A stretch of DNA of 60,417 nucleotides from Yersinia entomophaga (GTDB taxonomy: Bacteria > Pseudomonadota > Gammaproteobacteria > Enterobacterales > Enterobacteriaceae): contig NZ_CP010029.1 of assembly GCF_001656035.1 (NCBI RefSeq), forward strand, positions 3,284,732 through 3,345,148, read 5' to 3'. The notes beneath the pieces were generated by a model. The model was given only the letters and a program-made list of their open reading frames with translations. It was not told the origin of the DNA and did not search any database. This document shows positions 50,720 through 60,417 of this stretch, piece after piece (position 1 is the first letter of the stretch; each line of letters starts with the position of its first letter). Both the position numbers and the translations under genes were made by a program.

Positions 50720-51685
50720 CTATCGGTTGCTAATAACCACATCTTGATTATTTATTGTACGAAGGGAGAATTGATGCAGATTACCAAAGTTATCAATAAT
50801 ATCAACAGATACCTGGCCATTAATAATAATGTTCTGGTTGTTCCTATTATTGTAATAGTTAATTGCACGAATATCGCCATGTCCATGACGTAAATTAACT
50901 AATGCAGAAGAGTTATCGGATCTTATCTCATTAACACGAAGGCTTGTTCTATTTCTAGCCATCCAGCCGCTGGTATAACGGCCCGAATCGAAGAATATCC
51001 TCAAGTTATTACGTAAAGTAGTATTACCAGAATTAAACGCTGTATCCGAATGGACCCTGACTCCTGAAGGTAATGTCCAATAATACACATCGACCTGCGC
51101 CCAATGCCCTTTAGAATCACTACGTGAATGGCCAATATCAACATCTCTATTTAGCGCAGAGGCGAGAATTCTTAATGGTGGCACGGGAAGGAGAGAAATA
51201 GAGCTCGAAAAAACCATACCATCAGCATTAAAACTAGTCGTAATAACCCGGCGTTGAAGTTGATTATTGGCGTCACGGAACTGGATAGTCACTGCAGCCA
51301 TAAATATTCTTGTTTCTACCCGTTGATTTGATCGCAAATACCGGAATATACGCGTGGCACCTGCGAAAGGTTCGGGGCCAGATCGTTCGGTATTATTATC
51401 GATTTCTCTATCCATCTCTTCGTACGAAAGTCCTCTTATACCTTGCGAATAGCCGTTGGGAGCCTGATCAACATCCCAACCGACTGGCAGGTTGTCCCGA
51501 TTAATTTCGCGAACGGTGACGCTCCTTTTTTCTTCATCATTGAGATCGACATTATTCCAACCGCTCCCGCTGAATTCCTGTTTTTGAATCGTGATCAAAA
51601 CTGGCATTTGTTGACGACCGTTAGCATAAAACTGATTACTGCCGGGTAAAGTGATCGTAAACTGACTAATATTCACATTATTCAT
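50720..51685 (-). CDS. Unrecognised 321-residue protein, probably beta-rich
   Basis: I do not recognise this protein. It has no signal peptide or transmembrane segment. The start FTITLPGSNQFYANGRQQMP, then VLITIQ, resembles the first strands of an Ig-like domain. The remainder is rich in Asn, Arg and alternating hydrophobic residues (RIFMAAVTIQFRDANNQLQR), which suggests beta sandwich repeats. It starts 14 bases after the 181-residue gene and shares its orientation, so it belongs to the operon. Confidence 0.75.
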   Translation of the reverse strand: MNNVNISQFTITLPGSNQFYANGRQQMPVLITIQKQEFSGSGWNNVDLNDEEKRSVTVREINRDNLPVGWDVDQAPNGYSQGIRGLSYEEMDREIDNNTERSGPEPFAGATRIFRYLRSNQRVETRIFMAAVTIQFRDANNQLQRRVITTSFNADGMVFSSSISLLPVPPLRILASALNRDVDIGHSRSDSKGHWAQVDVYYWTLPSGVRVHSDTAFNSGNTTLRNNLRIFFDSGRYTSGWMARNRTSLRVNEIRSDNSSALVNLRHGHGDIRAINYYNNRNNQNIIINGQVSVDIIDNFGNLHQFSLRTINNQDVVISNR

Positions 51686-51699
51686 TTTAAACCCCGATA

Positions 51700-52245
51700 T
51701 TAATCTTTGAAAACTGAGAAGCCATAAAATGGCGGTGAGATTTCCTTTATCATGTCGACTTTAACTCTGTCCGTTAATTTTTGGTCGGCATTGAATACTT
51801 GATGCTCAATAAAATTACTGAACTGACTATCTGACTCAAAAAAATACTGATTAGCGCTAGGGTAATTTTCAAAATAAACTTTAACTGCTAACTGCAGCAT
51901 TTTTGCAAACTCTATATTTTCATAATTGAATCTGCTTTTATCTAATACGCAGATCTCAGCGAAGCCTTCTTCCGGGGTGGTTCCTCCAAACCAAATAGAA
52001 ATAAATCTATGATCTATTTTAGGTATGAAATAATATCCATCCCCATCAGTTGAAAAATTATCATTAAAAAATACTTCTTCTCTGAAGTGTGAAGGATAAA
52101 CAAATTCAATAATAATTTTATCGCCATTGACCATTATAGGGACGCATTCTCTACCACTAGATAAAGCATGCACCTGTCCATGCCAATTAGAGTTATCGGC
52201 TGCTCTGAAAATGGAATTAATAATGTTCTTATCAATAAATCTCAT
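51700..52245 (-). CDS. Unrecognised 181-residue protein behind the RHS gene
   Basis: This soluble protein has no family I can name. Features are an acidic/aromatic composition and the segment YFIPKIDHRFISIWFGGTTP. There is a good ribosome site (caggagtatct before ATG). Its place directly downstream of an RHS gene is where immunity genes for polymorphic RHS toxins usually sit, so immunity is one hypothesis, but a processing or accessory role is equally open. The gap to the RHS stop is 168 bases. Confidence 0.75.
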   Translation of the reverse strand: MRFIDKNIINSIFRAADNSNWHGQVHALSSGRECVPIMVNGDKIIIEFVYPSHFREEVFFNDNFSTDGDGYYFIPKIDHRFISIWFGGTTPEEGFAEICVLDKSRFNYENIEFAKMLQLAVKVYFENYPSANQYFFESDSQFSNFIEHQVFNADQKLTDRVKVDMIKEISPPFYGFSVFKD

Positions 52246-52413
52246 AGATACTCCTGATAATAAATTAAATATAAGCCTGTATTATAAAAATACAGGCTGA
52301 CTGGATAAGCTAATCATGCATAAATAAAAGTGATGCCAATAATCAATATGGAGATATAAAAATAGAATATCTAGGTGCTGCATTGTTTTAGCTTGGGAGA
52401 TAACAAATTAAAC

Positions 52414-55400
52414 TTATATAGAATAAACCTCTTCAATAGCCGAAGCTCGGATTCGGCCTACGTGGTTATCAAATTCAGTATAATATTCATGTGCGCTGGC
52501 CAGCGATCCTTGCATAGTATCAATTGCGGGTAAAAACGGATTACTTCGTACTTCGGCATTTAAATTACTCGATGAAGAAGGTGAGGTTGTTGCCAGGTCG
52601 TGTGAAGTATTGGCAATATCGAAAATTGTAAGAGGGATAGAAGCGACGCCTGCTACGGTTCCTACGACTCTAGCGAATAATCCTAATGAACTATCGTAAT
52701 TAGCTAATGCTTTTAAACCTTCGAAAAGTCCCATGCGGGCGGCAACTGAAGTAGATGAAATTCCTGAAAATGTGATGCGTTCGGCGCCGCTACCTGTGGA
52801 GAAAAGAATGGTAGGCGAACGAGCGGTCTGGTAGGTGCTTCGCACCGTTGCTCCCGCTGAACCTAAGCCAGAAACAAAAGATAGCACGCCAAATGTTAGC
52901 GATGCGATGCTTAGGCGTTGTATTGTGTCACTTCGATCCCATCCGGCACGAGCATCGACTTCTTCCATTGCCGCCGCTGCAATTGCCAGGGTGCTGCTGA
53001 CTATTCCTAATGCGCCGCCAGTCACGCCAAGAACCGTGGCTACGGTTGCCCCTGCTGCCGCAAAGCCGACCAAAGCATAACCAAAAGTCAGAACGGTAAG
53101 TGCAGTACCGATGCCAATTAATAGCCAGGTTAGCCATCTCGGCATTTGAATCAGTCCACTGGGATCTCTGAAATTGATGGGATCGCCGTTGCAATAACCG
53201 TAACTATTAATACCTGCTGCACTGAATGGACTTAATGGGTCAGGTGAAAGGAAAATCATTAGCTCCGGACTATAAACTCTTCGTCCATTGCCCAAATGAT
53301 AGAGTTGAGTCATTGGATCCAGCTTTTCGCCATTGAACGCCGGGCGACTCTGCTCTAGCAATGAAATATCCAGATTATCTGAATCAATTATCGCCATGCC
53401 GTAAGGGGAATAATGGGTCTGTTTAATATCATTACTCTGCCCGAGAGCCCCTCGAATACTGGCGGCGCTGTCGCTAATATATAATTCAGTGCCTTGAGTA
53501 CTGGTCGTGCGCGCCAGCACATTTTCTTCCTGCCTGACAAAACGAGACGTGTTATTTCCCTGGCTGGCGCCAATAATTCTATTCTCGCTATAATGGAATG
53601 CTACTGTCGTATTAGCGTTGGCGCTTTGTTTTATTTGACGCCCCTCAGCGTCATAGTGATAGCGAGAAATATGACTTTCATTTTCAGTAACATTAATTAA
53701 ACGCTCTAGTTCATCATAATGATAATTTCTTTTACCATCGCTGAGTAAATTACCGGAAGCATCATAGTTTAGGTGTAGTACTTTTGATGGATTGGTATGG
53801 CGTATTTCAGTTAGCTGAGTGGGGTCGCGTCCCTGAAAACTACGGGTAGAAATATCCTCAGTACCATCTGTAAATTGGCTGATAACCTGCGTTATATTAT
53901 TTAACGCGTCATAGGTAAAGGCCTGATATTGAAGACTACGCCCATTTTGATCTTTAGAATATTCAGGGCCGCTGCATGAATAGGTGATTAATCTGCGGTA
54001 GGCATCATAAAGGTAAGTCTCACCAATAATAGCGATACCTTGGGCGTTTGTGAGCATCTTGGAAGCAATCAGGCCATTTTGGTGATAGGTGGTAGTTATG
54101 GTTTGTAGCAATGCGCCATTGTGTTCGATACGTCGGATAGATTCTCGCCCAGCCTCGTCATAAGTCACCCCCGTTATAACATTGCCCTGCTGAGCAGAGG
54201 TATCCACGCGGCTAATTCGACTAAAACGGTCATAATGTGTTGTAAGATGTACCGAACCTACGCTGGCTTTTTCAATTCGACCTGCGGTGTCATAACTGCG
54301 CATTTCTTTATCTCGCAGAGCCGAATCAGCGGTAATTAAGCGACCGGCAGGAGAATATTGATAGTTATTGGCGTGGCTTTGATTATCGAATAACTGTGTA
54401 TCTTTATTGAGATGGCCGTACGTATCGAAATGTAATTCGCGCTTAAATTCGTTATTACTGGTGTGAATCAAATTGCCAGTCACTCGATCAAAATCAAATT
54501 CACTCGTCGTTACGCTGCCGAGTTTAACTTGTTCTAAAGAAAGGAGCTGCGCATTATATTGGAAATTCTGAATGATACCGCGTGGTGAACGAGCCGAATT
54601 CGGTTGAGTCGAACCATTAAGATATGACCAGGTTGATTCTCCTGCGTTGCCTCTGGATTGTTTCGTTAATCTGCCAACGCCATCATAGGCGCGGCTACCA
54701 ACTAAGATCCCATCTACTTTTATCGCGGTTTTAAGTGCTTCAATTGAATGAGAAACAAATTCGGTTTCGATTACTTTCGCTGAGGTTGCATCGGCAGGTA
54801 TGTAACTTTCTCGTACCAAACGGTCAAAAGCGTCATAACTGAAATGAGTTCGGTGGCCATCGATATCGACTTCAGAAATACAGCGACCAAATCCATCAAA
54901 AGTGCGGTTGAAGTGATCAACAATGCCGCCAACGCTATCAATTTGTTGGATTCGAGTGGCTTTATCGAAGGCATTAAAATAAGTTCGCGTATAGTGAGTG
55001 CCTTCTATACCTTCAGTGCGCACTCGTTGAATCGGATCGTAAGCATTCACGATTACGCTGCCGTCTGGGCGTATAGTTCTTTCTAGCTCCCCCCAACCGT
55101 CGTAAGAATAAACTGAATTTAATGCTAACTCCTGTCCGCTAATATGATCATAGGCTGTTTCTGAAATTAGCTGACCCAATCTATTGTAGGAGCGGCGGCG
55201 CAGTAATAGTTCTCCGTTACTTTTTATGACGCTGCTAGACAGATTACGGCCAAAACCGTCATAACGCGTAATATATCGCTCACCTTTTGCATCATTTATC
55301 ACCATATTTGCCAGCGCGCCGGAAATGGAAAAATGATATTCATAATGCCGACGAGCTTGATTTTGTGTATTAGGCGAGGCTATTTCAGTGACGAGTTTTT

Positions 55401-57168
55401 CATTAATATCGTATTCAAAAACCAGCTTAACTGCGTCTTCTTTTTGAACCTCGGTCACTAGGCGGTTGATAAGAGATATCGTCCGGTTAGATGTCAAAAA
55501 TGTAGCATCATACCCAACAATTTTTCGGCTTTCAGTTAAACGATCAAGGTTGGTTGTATAGCTAAATTGTGTGCGAGTCGTATGGCTATTTAAAGTTGCC
55601 GCAGATTCCTGGATTCTTCCATGCAAAGCAATATTGGAGAAGTTCTGGAGGTAGGTTAAACGGGACGTAAGATTCCCATTGGTCGCACTTGAAGCGTGCA
55701 ATACATAATTGGCATTTCTACGGAAGTTGGCTATTTGTATATAAGTATGCTGGGTGACTCTTGTAGATTCATTGCCTGAAGAGGGAAATATTCTTTCTTC
55801 TCTTTTAAATCGGGTAAATAAACCGTGTGGCTCCGGTGGACATAGCCCTGCAATGCCGCCAACCGGGAAGTAATCAGATTCATAGCGAATACCAGAGGCT
55901 TCTGTCCGAGATAACTCATTACCAAAATCATCAGAGATCATTCTGATAGATTCTTCACGATTACTTGAGCTATTTCGTATTTCAAATCGCGTGAGAATTT
56001 CTTTTGGTAATTGCAGATTGGCCGGTTGATCCGTAAACATCACCCCAGTTATATCATTGTAAGTATATCGACGAATCAGCCTCCTACCCTGTTTTTCGGT
56101 CGTTTCGAGCGTTTTAAGATGGAATCGATTAAAGGTAATTTCTCTAGATTGCAGCACGCTATTGTTACTGTCGAGTATCTGCTCAGTAGTTGAGTAATTG
56201 TATTCGCTTCTGACTAAATACAGATTGTCTTGCCCTTGCGCAAACCCGCCGCTGAAGGGAAAACCGGTGAAATTATGAGTGCTAAAAGTGAACTGCCGTG
56301 TCATATCAGCAGTACCGCCATTCGCGCGATGAGTTATCTGAATGACATTAGGAATAAATGTGTTATTAGCATACGCATGCCCGTTCTCCCGATAGGTGAT
56401 AACGTCTTCTCCGCCCATAGGATTGCTTAAATTGTTAATAGCAATGAGGCCATTTCTAAACGTTTGATAGCGATATGTGTAGGCCGGAAGAGTATTTGGA
56501 TTAGGCGGTAAAACATTTCTGTCGATTGGGATCGTTGCTCGAGTTAAGTGGCCATTCGTATGCGAAAAATAAGTACGAGCGACCCGATTGTTATCTTTCA
56601 AACTGTCGGAAATACTGATTCTTCCAGTGTTGTATTCTATTGATAATATTTCTCTACCGCTTTCTTCATTTACTATTTTTGACAGGAAACCCATGTTGTT
56701 ATATTGGAATGAAATGTGCTCGCCATTTTCAAATATTATTTGCGCTATTTTAAATGAGTCTGATGGTCGCGGTCGGCGTAAAACATCAATCATGCCGTCT
56801 TTATAAATAACATGGAGAGTATTAGCATCATGTCTTCTTACGGCTATGTCTTTCAGTTTACGATCTCTGATTCTCATATATGAATTGATGGGAGGCAGTG
56901 CATCGGTAAGGAAACTTTCGCCGCTTAATAGCCTTAAGCGAGATGTAGTGCTATCAAATTCAGTATTACTGATTGACCAACCGAGCCCATAGCCGGAGTC
57001 GGTTGTGTCCAACATAGAAAAGAAAATTTTTATATCACGACTGTTTTCTACAGGGCCTTCAGGGTAAATCGTTGCTAAACGGATAATACTACCATATTGA
57101 CCAGTACGCTCATCGACATCCGCACTGAGGTAAGAGCTGAAGTTGAAGGCATTAGAATATACTTGCAT
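52414..57168 (-). CDS. Giant RHS/YD-repeat protein with a hydrophobic C-terminal domain
   Basis: The 1584-residue protein has an N-terminal region (FNFSSYLSADVDERTGQYG, DSGYGLGWSIS) like RHS proteins of the insecticidal-toxin type. About 14 YD repeats follow (for example YDGWGELERTIRPDG, YDAFDRLVRES, YDEAGRESIRR). The RHS core ends GDPINFRDPSGL (Asp1335-Leu1339), the usual self-cleavage region. The 245-residue tail holds several Ala/Gly-rich membrane-like helices and resembles no toxin I know; pore formation is a guess. There is no signal peptide. The ATG at 57168 is preferred (aaggaaatcaat before it) over one 16 codons earlier. Confidence 0.9.
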   Translation of the reverse strand: MQVYSNAFNFSSYLSADVDERTGQYGSIIRLATIYPEGPVENSRDIKIFFSMLDTTDSGYGLGWSISNTEFDSTTSRLRLLSGESFLTDALPPINSYMRIRDRKLKDIAVRRHDANTLHVIYKDGMIDVLRRPRPSDSFKIAQIIFENGEHISFQYNNMGFLSKIVNEESGREILSIEYNTGRISISDSLKDNNRVARTYFSHTNGHLTRATIPIDRNVLPPNPNTLPAYTYRYQTFRNGLIAINNLSNPMGGEDVITYRENGHAYANNTFIPNVIQITHRANGGTADMTRQFTFSTHNFTGFPFSGGFAQGQDNLYLVRSEYNYSTTEQILDSNNSVLQSREITFNRFHLKTLETTEKQGRRLIRRYTYNDITGVMFTDQPANLQLPKEILTRFEIRNSSSNREESIRMISDDFGNELSRTEASGIRYESDYFPVGGIAGLCPPEPHGLFTRFKREERIFPSSGNESTRVTQHTYIQIANFRRNANYVLHASSATNGNLTSRLTYLQNFSNIALHGRIQESAATLNSHTTRTQFSYTTNLDRLTESRKIVGYDATFLTSNRTISLINRLVTEVQKEDAVKLVFEYDINEKLVTEIASPNTQNQARRHYEYHFSISGALANMVINDAKGERYITRYDGFGRNLSSSVIKSNGELLLRRRSYNRLGQLISETAYDHISGQELALNSVYSYDGWGELERTIRPDGSVIVNAYDPIQRVRTEGIEGTHYTRTYFNAFDKATRIQQIDSVGGIVDHFNRTFDGFGRCISEVDIDGHRTHFSYDAFDRLVRESYIPADATSAKVIETEFVSHSIEALKTAIKVDGILVGSRAYDGVGRLTKQSRGNAGESTWSYLNGSTQPNSARSPRGIIQNFQYNAQLLSLEQVKLGSVTTSEFDFDRVTGNLIHTSNNEFKRELHFDTYGHLNKDTQLFDNQSHANNYQYSPAGRLITADSALRDKEMRSYDTAGRIEKASVGSVHLTTHYDRFSRISRVDTSAQQGNVITGVTYDEAGRESIRRIEHNGALLQTITTTYHQNGLIASKMLTNAQGIAIIGETYLYDAYRRLITYSCSGPEYSKDQNGRSLQYQAFTYDALNNITQVISQFTDGTEDISTRSFQGRDPTQLTEIRHTNPSKVLHLNYDASGNLLSDGKRNYHYDELERLINVTENESHISRYHYDAEGRQIKQSANANTTVAFHYSENRIIGASQGNNTSRFVRQEENVLARTTSTQGTELYISDSAASIRGALGQSNDIKQTHYSPYGMAIIDSDNLDISLLEQSRPAFNGEKLDPMTQLYHLGNGRRVYSPELMIFLSPDPLSPFSAAGINSYGYCNGDPINFRDPSGLIQMPRWLTWLLIGIGTALTVLTFGYALVGFAAAGATVATVLGVTGGALGIVSSTLAIAAAAMEEVDARAGWDRSDTIQRLSIASLTFGVLSFVSGLGSAGATVRSTYQTARSPTILFSTGSGAERITFSGISSTSVAARMGLFEGLKALANYDSSLGLFARVVGTVAGVASIPLTIFDIANTSHDLATTSPSSSSNLNAEVRSNPFLPAIDTMQGSLASAHEYYTEFDNHVGRIRASAIEEVYSI

Positions 57169-57205
57169 ATTGATTTCCTTTAAATAATTTTTGCGATGTG
57201 ATTTA

Positions 57206-57256
57206 TTTAAATACAATTAACAAAGTATTTTTGTGACATGCTTGAGTGTATTTAAA
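57206..57256. repeat. Inverted repeat in the antiterminator-RHS spacer
   Basis: tttaaataca (57206-57215) and tgtatttaaa (57247-57256) are perfect 10-bp complements 31 bases apart. A second, imperfect pair (catgcttg near 57237, caagcgtg near 57255) overlaps the right arm. The arms lie about 40-90 bases before the RHS start, suiting an operator or a leader-RNA fold. Confidence 0.5.
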
Positions 57257-57339
57257 CAAGCGTGATGACATTATAATTGAATGGCCGATGGGGCTATAGG
57301 ATATAAAATGAAAAATTAAATTTTAATTACAGTTTAGGG

Positions 57340-57822
57340 TTAATTAATTTCTTCAATAAAGGAATAAAAAAGAGAATTGCGAACTTCGCCATTTTCTTCC
57401 TCTATCAAAGTCTTGAATTTTTTCTGTTGCTGAGAATTTAAAGAAGATAATTTATTATTTGACTGATGGTTATTTTTATTGAGATGCGACACTGCCTGAG
57501 AACACATTGGCAAACACATTACGCTATCAATAACCGCTTCACTGATATTGGGGAATCCGCCGGCAAAACGAACCAGATGACTAATGCCAGGATTACGCTC
57601 AACTTTTGAAGGAGTATGTATCTCTGGGTTGAAATAGATAAACATGTAGCCGGGGAATAGCGGTTCTATAACTTGCCTGGTCTGCCCTGGCCGATCGGCT
57701 CGAGAACGATATGTCCGTAATATTGGGCTAAAAACCATGATATTCAAACGCTCTAAAGCTATTTGCGCATGTAGTAGATTTTTTTTTCCGGGTTTATGAC
57801 AAGTGAGATACCAACGTTCCAT
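57340..57822 (-). CDS. RfaH/NusG-family antiterminator with a shortened C-terminal domain
   Basis: The N-terminal domain (residues 1-~100) is a clear NusG-type RNA-polymerase-binding domain close to RfaH: MERWYLTCHKPGKKNLLHAQ, EPLFPGYMFIYFNPE and GISHLVRFAGGFP. RfaH then has a ~60-residue KOW domain. Here the linker and KOW core are replaced by a Ser/Asn/Gln-rich stretch, and only a final segment like RfaH's (NGEVRNSLFYSFIEEI against DGEARSMLLLNLINKE) remains. Total length 160. It is the first gene of the island, 171 bases ahead of the RHS gene, so it probably drives that long operon. Start at 57822 by homology (agagggcc upstream). Confidence 0.88.
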   Translation of the reverse strand: MERWYLTCHKPGKKNLLHAQIALERLNIMVFSPILRTYRSRADRPGQTRQVIEPLFPGYMFIYFNPEIHTPSKVERNPGISHLVRFAGGFPNISEAVIDSVMCLPMCSQAVSHLNKNNHQSNNKLSSLNSQQQKKFKTLIEEENGEVRNSLFYSFIEEIN

Positions 57823-57848
57823 TATTTGGCCCTCTGGCAAGAGGTTTA

Positions 57849-57962
57849 TTAACGAAAGATGCGGTATGCCGGGCCAAGCTCCGCCAAAATCGTACCCAAA
57901 GGATAGAATTTGACAGTTTTATCTATGACGAAGCTCAAATTAATCGCCACTGCAGACTGCAT
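57849..57962 (-). CDS. Possible 37-codon leader ORF before the antiterminator
   Basis: A minus-strand frame from ATG (57962) to TAA reads 37 residues of normal-looking composition (LSFVIDKTVKFYPLGTILAE, then LGPAYRIFR) and ends 26 bases before the antiterminator start. There is no good ribosome site and a stop codon directly precedes the ATG. It could be a leader peptide, the tail of a decayed gene, or chance. Confidence 0.3.
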   Translation of the reverse strand: MQSAVAINLSFVIDKTVKFYPLGTILAELGPAYRIFR

Positions 57963-58538
57963 CTAGACTAGATAGCATTCATAAAGTGCGAGGTATAACT
58001 ATCATGAGAAATACTTTAGTAAAAGCAAATTATTTCTACAACCTAGTAAACAAACTTTTACAAAAGCTATGAATGAATCGGATTTTTCTGCAATAAAATA
58101 GCTAATTTACACTGCCTATCTCACCGTTTAATTCTGTATATATAACTTTAGAATCATATGTATCTCCTTGTTTCGGTTACTGCTATAGGGTTTGAAGCCT
58201 ATGTGTGAAATTATGGCTATAATGACCATGATATTATGGTGCTGACTTAGCAAACGCATCTGTTATATTCAATTTTATGAAAGTATTCTGTATGGATAAT
58301 GTTAAGTCTGGCGATAAATCTCAGAGAGTAAGTAGGCAATAAAAATCGCGATTATAAAACACTATAAAATTTATGTTTTTAACAAAAAATCCGATAGGTA
58401 TATTTGTACAAAAATTATATCGAAACTAAGAAGAACTCCACTTTTCCATTTAAAATAAATGATATTTTATGTTTGAAGGCTATTTCATCTAAATTATTAG
58501 CCTTATAAAAAGGCTTGTGATAAATAACGATTTAAGTT
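57963..58538. other. AT-rich gene-free region upstream of the island operon
   Basis: About 575 very AT-rich bases with no credible gene. A 22-codon plus-strand frame starts near 58003 (atgagaaatactttag) but has weak support. The promoter of the island operon should lie here. I could not pick it with confidence. Confidence 0.5.
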
Positions 58539-58640
58539 CTATTTTGTGCGTAAACCCCGGCTTCGGCCTCGCGTGGTAATGATCTGTTCGTCGTAAAAAC
58601 GCTTCTTCATGGGCATGTCCTCACGTTACTGAGGAAGACA
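58539..58640 (-). mobile_element. Remnant of an IS3-family insertion sequence (left end)
   Basis: Read on the minus strand from 58640 the segment starts tgtcttcctcagtaac, a plausible inverted-repeat end, and then encodes MKKRFYDEQII (58610 down), the start of an IS407-type OrfA. After 11 codons similarity stops and the frame ends at 58539. Only about 100 bases survive. It marks the upstream edge of the island. Confidence 0.65.
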
Positions 58641-58886
58641 TTACTAACATCACGGTGTATTCATCGCGGCGAGCAGGTCAAAATGGTGTGCGCGTCTGTT
58701 GTGAGCGAAAAGCCGATGTTTTACTTGGTAAAAATAGCATGGAGTGTCGAGATTACCCGTTGCGACTCAAGAGTTGCGGACATCGCAGTGTTCCTAGGAA
58801 AAACTTCAAGCAGATTCTAAATCTTATCGTTTGCAACCTGCGGCCAAATTCATCAAATTAAGCCAGTACGCCCCTTCAACTCTTAA

Positions 58887-60048
<1,162 letters not shown>

Positions 60049-60060
60049 AGTAAATAGTAT

Positions 60061-60082
60061 GGCCCGCTTTAGCGGGCCTTCT
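60061..60082 (+). terminator. ampC terminator
   Basis: A perfect 7-bp GC-only stem (ggcccgc / gcgggcc) with a ttta loop is followed by ttct, 12 bases past the ampC stop. The T tract is short. Confidence 0.75.
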
Positions 60083-60221
60083 CAAATAACGGGATACTTC
60101 TAACCCTGTTGCATCACGTCTACTTAGGTGGCCAGTTTTAGTGTGCCACTCCAAATTGAATAGACCCGGGTTTCGTAGACACTTTTTTGCCTCATAATGG
60201 AGGCTCAATGAAGGAGTGTTT

Positions 60222-60417
60222 ATGTCAGCCAAAAATTTCACTGAAGAATTCAAAATTGAAGCCGTACAACAGATTAGCGAGCAGGGATACCCTGTTTCTG
60301 AGGTTGCGGCACGACTCGGTGTTTCTACCAACAGCCTTTACGCGTGGATTAAGCGTTACCAAAAACCTGAACCACAGCGAAAGCAGGACGATGCCCTTCA
60401 GCACGAAGTAAAGCGCC
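60222..60417 (+). mobile_element. IS3-family transposase OrfA, cut by the window edge
   Basis: The 65 visible residues (MSAKNFTEEFKIEAVQQISE, then QGYPVSEVAARLGVSTNSLYAWIKRY) are a helix-turn-helix OrfA of an IS3-group element. gagtgttt-type sequence and a normal ATG (60222) start it. The frame is open to the last base. The IS left end lies somewhere in 60083-60200 and could not be fixed without the matching right end. Confidence 0.85.

Noticed and set aside
51700..52245. HlyC-type toxin acyltransferase
   Set aside because: I compared it with remembered HlyC sequence and saw no matching motifs; the acyltransferase idea stays a hypothesis only.
58003..58071. 22-codon plus-strand ORF starting MRNTLVKANYF
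   Set aside because: Very short in AT-rich DNA, poorly spaced ribosome site and no supporting context.
58655..58861. 68-codon plus-strand frame before ampC
   Set aside because: No ribosome site, Arg/Cys-rich odd composition and no resemblance to known proteins; probably chance within the IS-ampC spacer.

Overview
This 60.4 kb window is a chromosomal stretch from a member of the Enterobacterales. Most genes have direct Escherichia coli K-12 counterparts in conserved order, yet operon details, intact genes and insertions differ from Escherichia. I cannot fix the genus from sequence alone; a Yersiniaceae, Budviciaceae or related relative would fit.

Layout. (1) 1-1.9 kb: the 3' half of a 23S rRNA gene, a 5S rRNA gene, a duplicated scrap of the 5S end and three successive terminators. 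(2) 2.2-9.9 kb: yfiM, pssA, patZ, tapT and trxC on the minus strand and trmG on the plus strand, the same block that follows rrnG in E. coli. (3) 10.5-12.1 kb: a Tat-signal cytochrome P450 at the junction of two blocks that are separate in E. coli. (4) 12.1-28.9 kb: emrR, an outer-membrane factor, emrAB, ygaZH, an intact ygaY-type MFS gene with a divergent LysR gene, proVWX and nrdHIEF with two NrdR boxes. (5) 29-36.7 kb: an AhpD-like gene with a divergent MocR regulator, ygaM, a NicO-type Ni/Co transporter, asr with an RstA box, and an MFS/LysR pair. This segment separates ygaM from ygaC, which are neighbours in E. coli. (6) 36.8-42.8 kb: yicN-like and MbeD-like genes, a cold-shock gene with a cold-box leader, an unknown membrane protein, mqo and an exported ClpP-like protein. 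(7) 43.3-47.3 kb: lldD and lldP without lldR, with a LysR gene upstream. (8) 47.6-58.6 kb: an AT-rich accessory island. (9) 58.9-60.4 kb: a frameshifted ampC and the start of an IS3-family element.

The most unusual region is the island. Reading along the minus strand it has a small RfaH/NusG-type antiterminator with a shortened C-terminal domain, a 1584-residue RHS/YD-repeat protein whose hydrophobic tail follows a canonical RHS cleavage motif, two unrecognised proteins, and a tight ketosynthase / MaoC-type dehydratase / acyl carrier protein trio. Decayed gene pieces and an IS3 remnant flank it. The inferred logic is an antiterminator driving a long toxin-like operon together with a private acyl-chain module. 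Sequence shows the gene set and spacing; the joint function is hypothesis.

All identifications rest on reading motifs and remembered family sequences. No database search was run.
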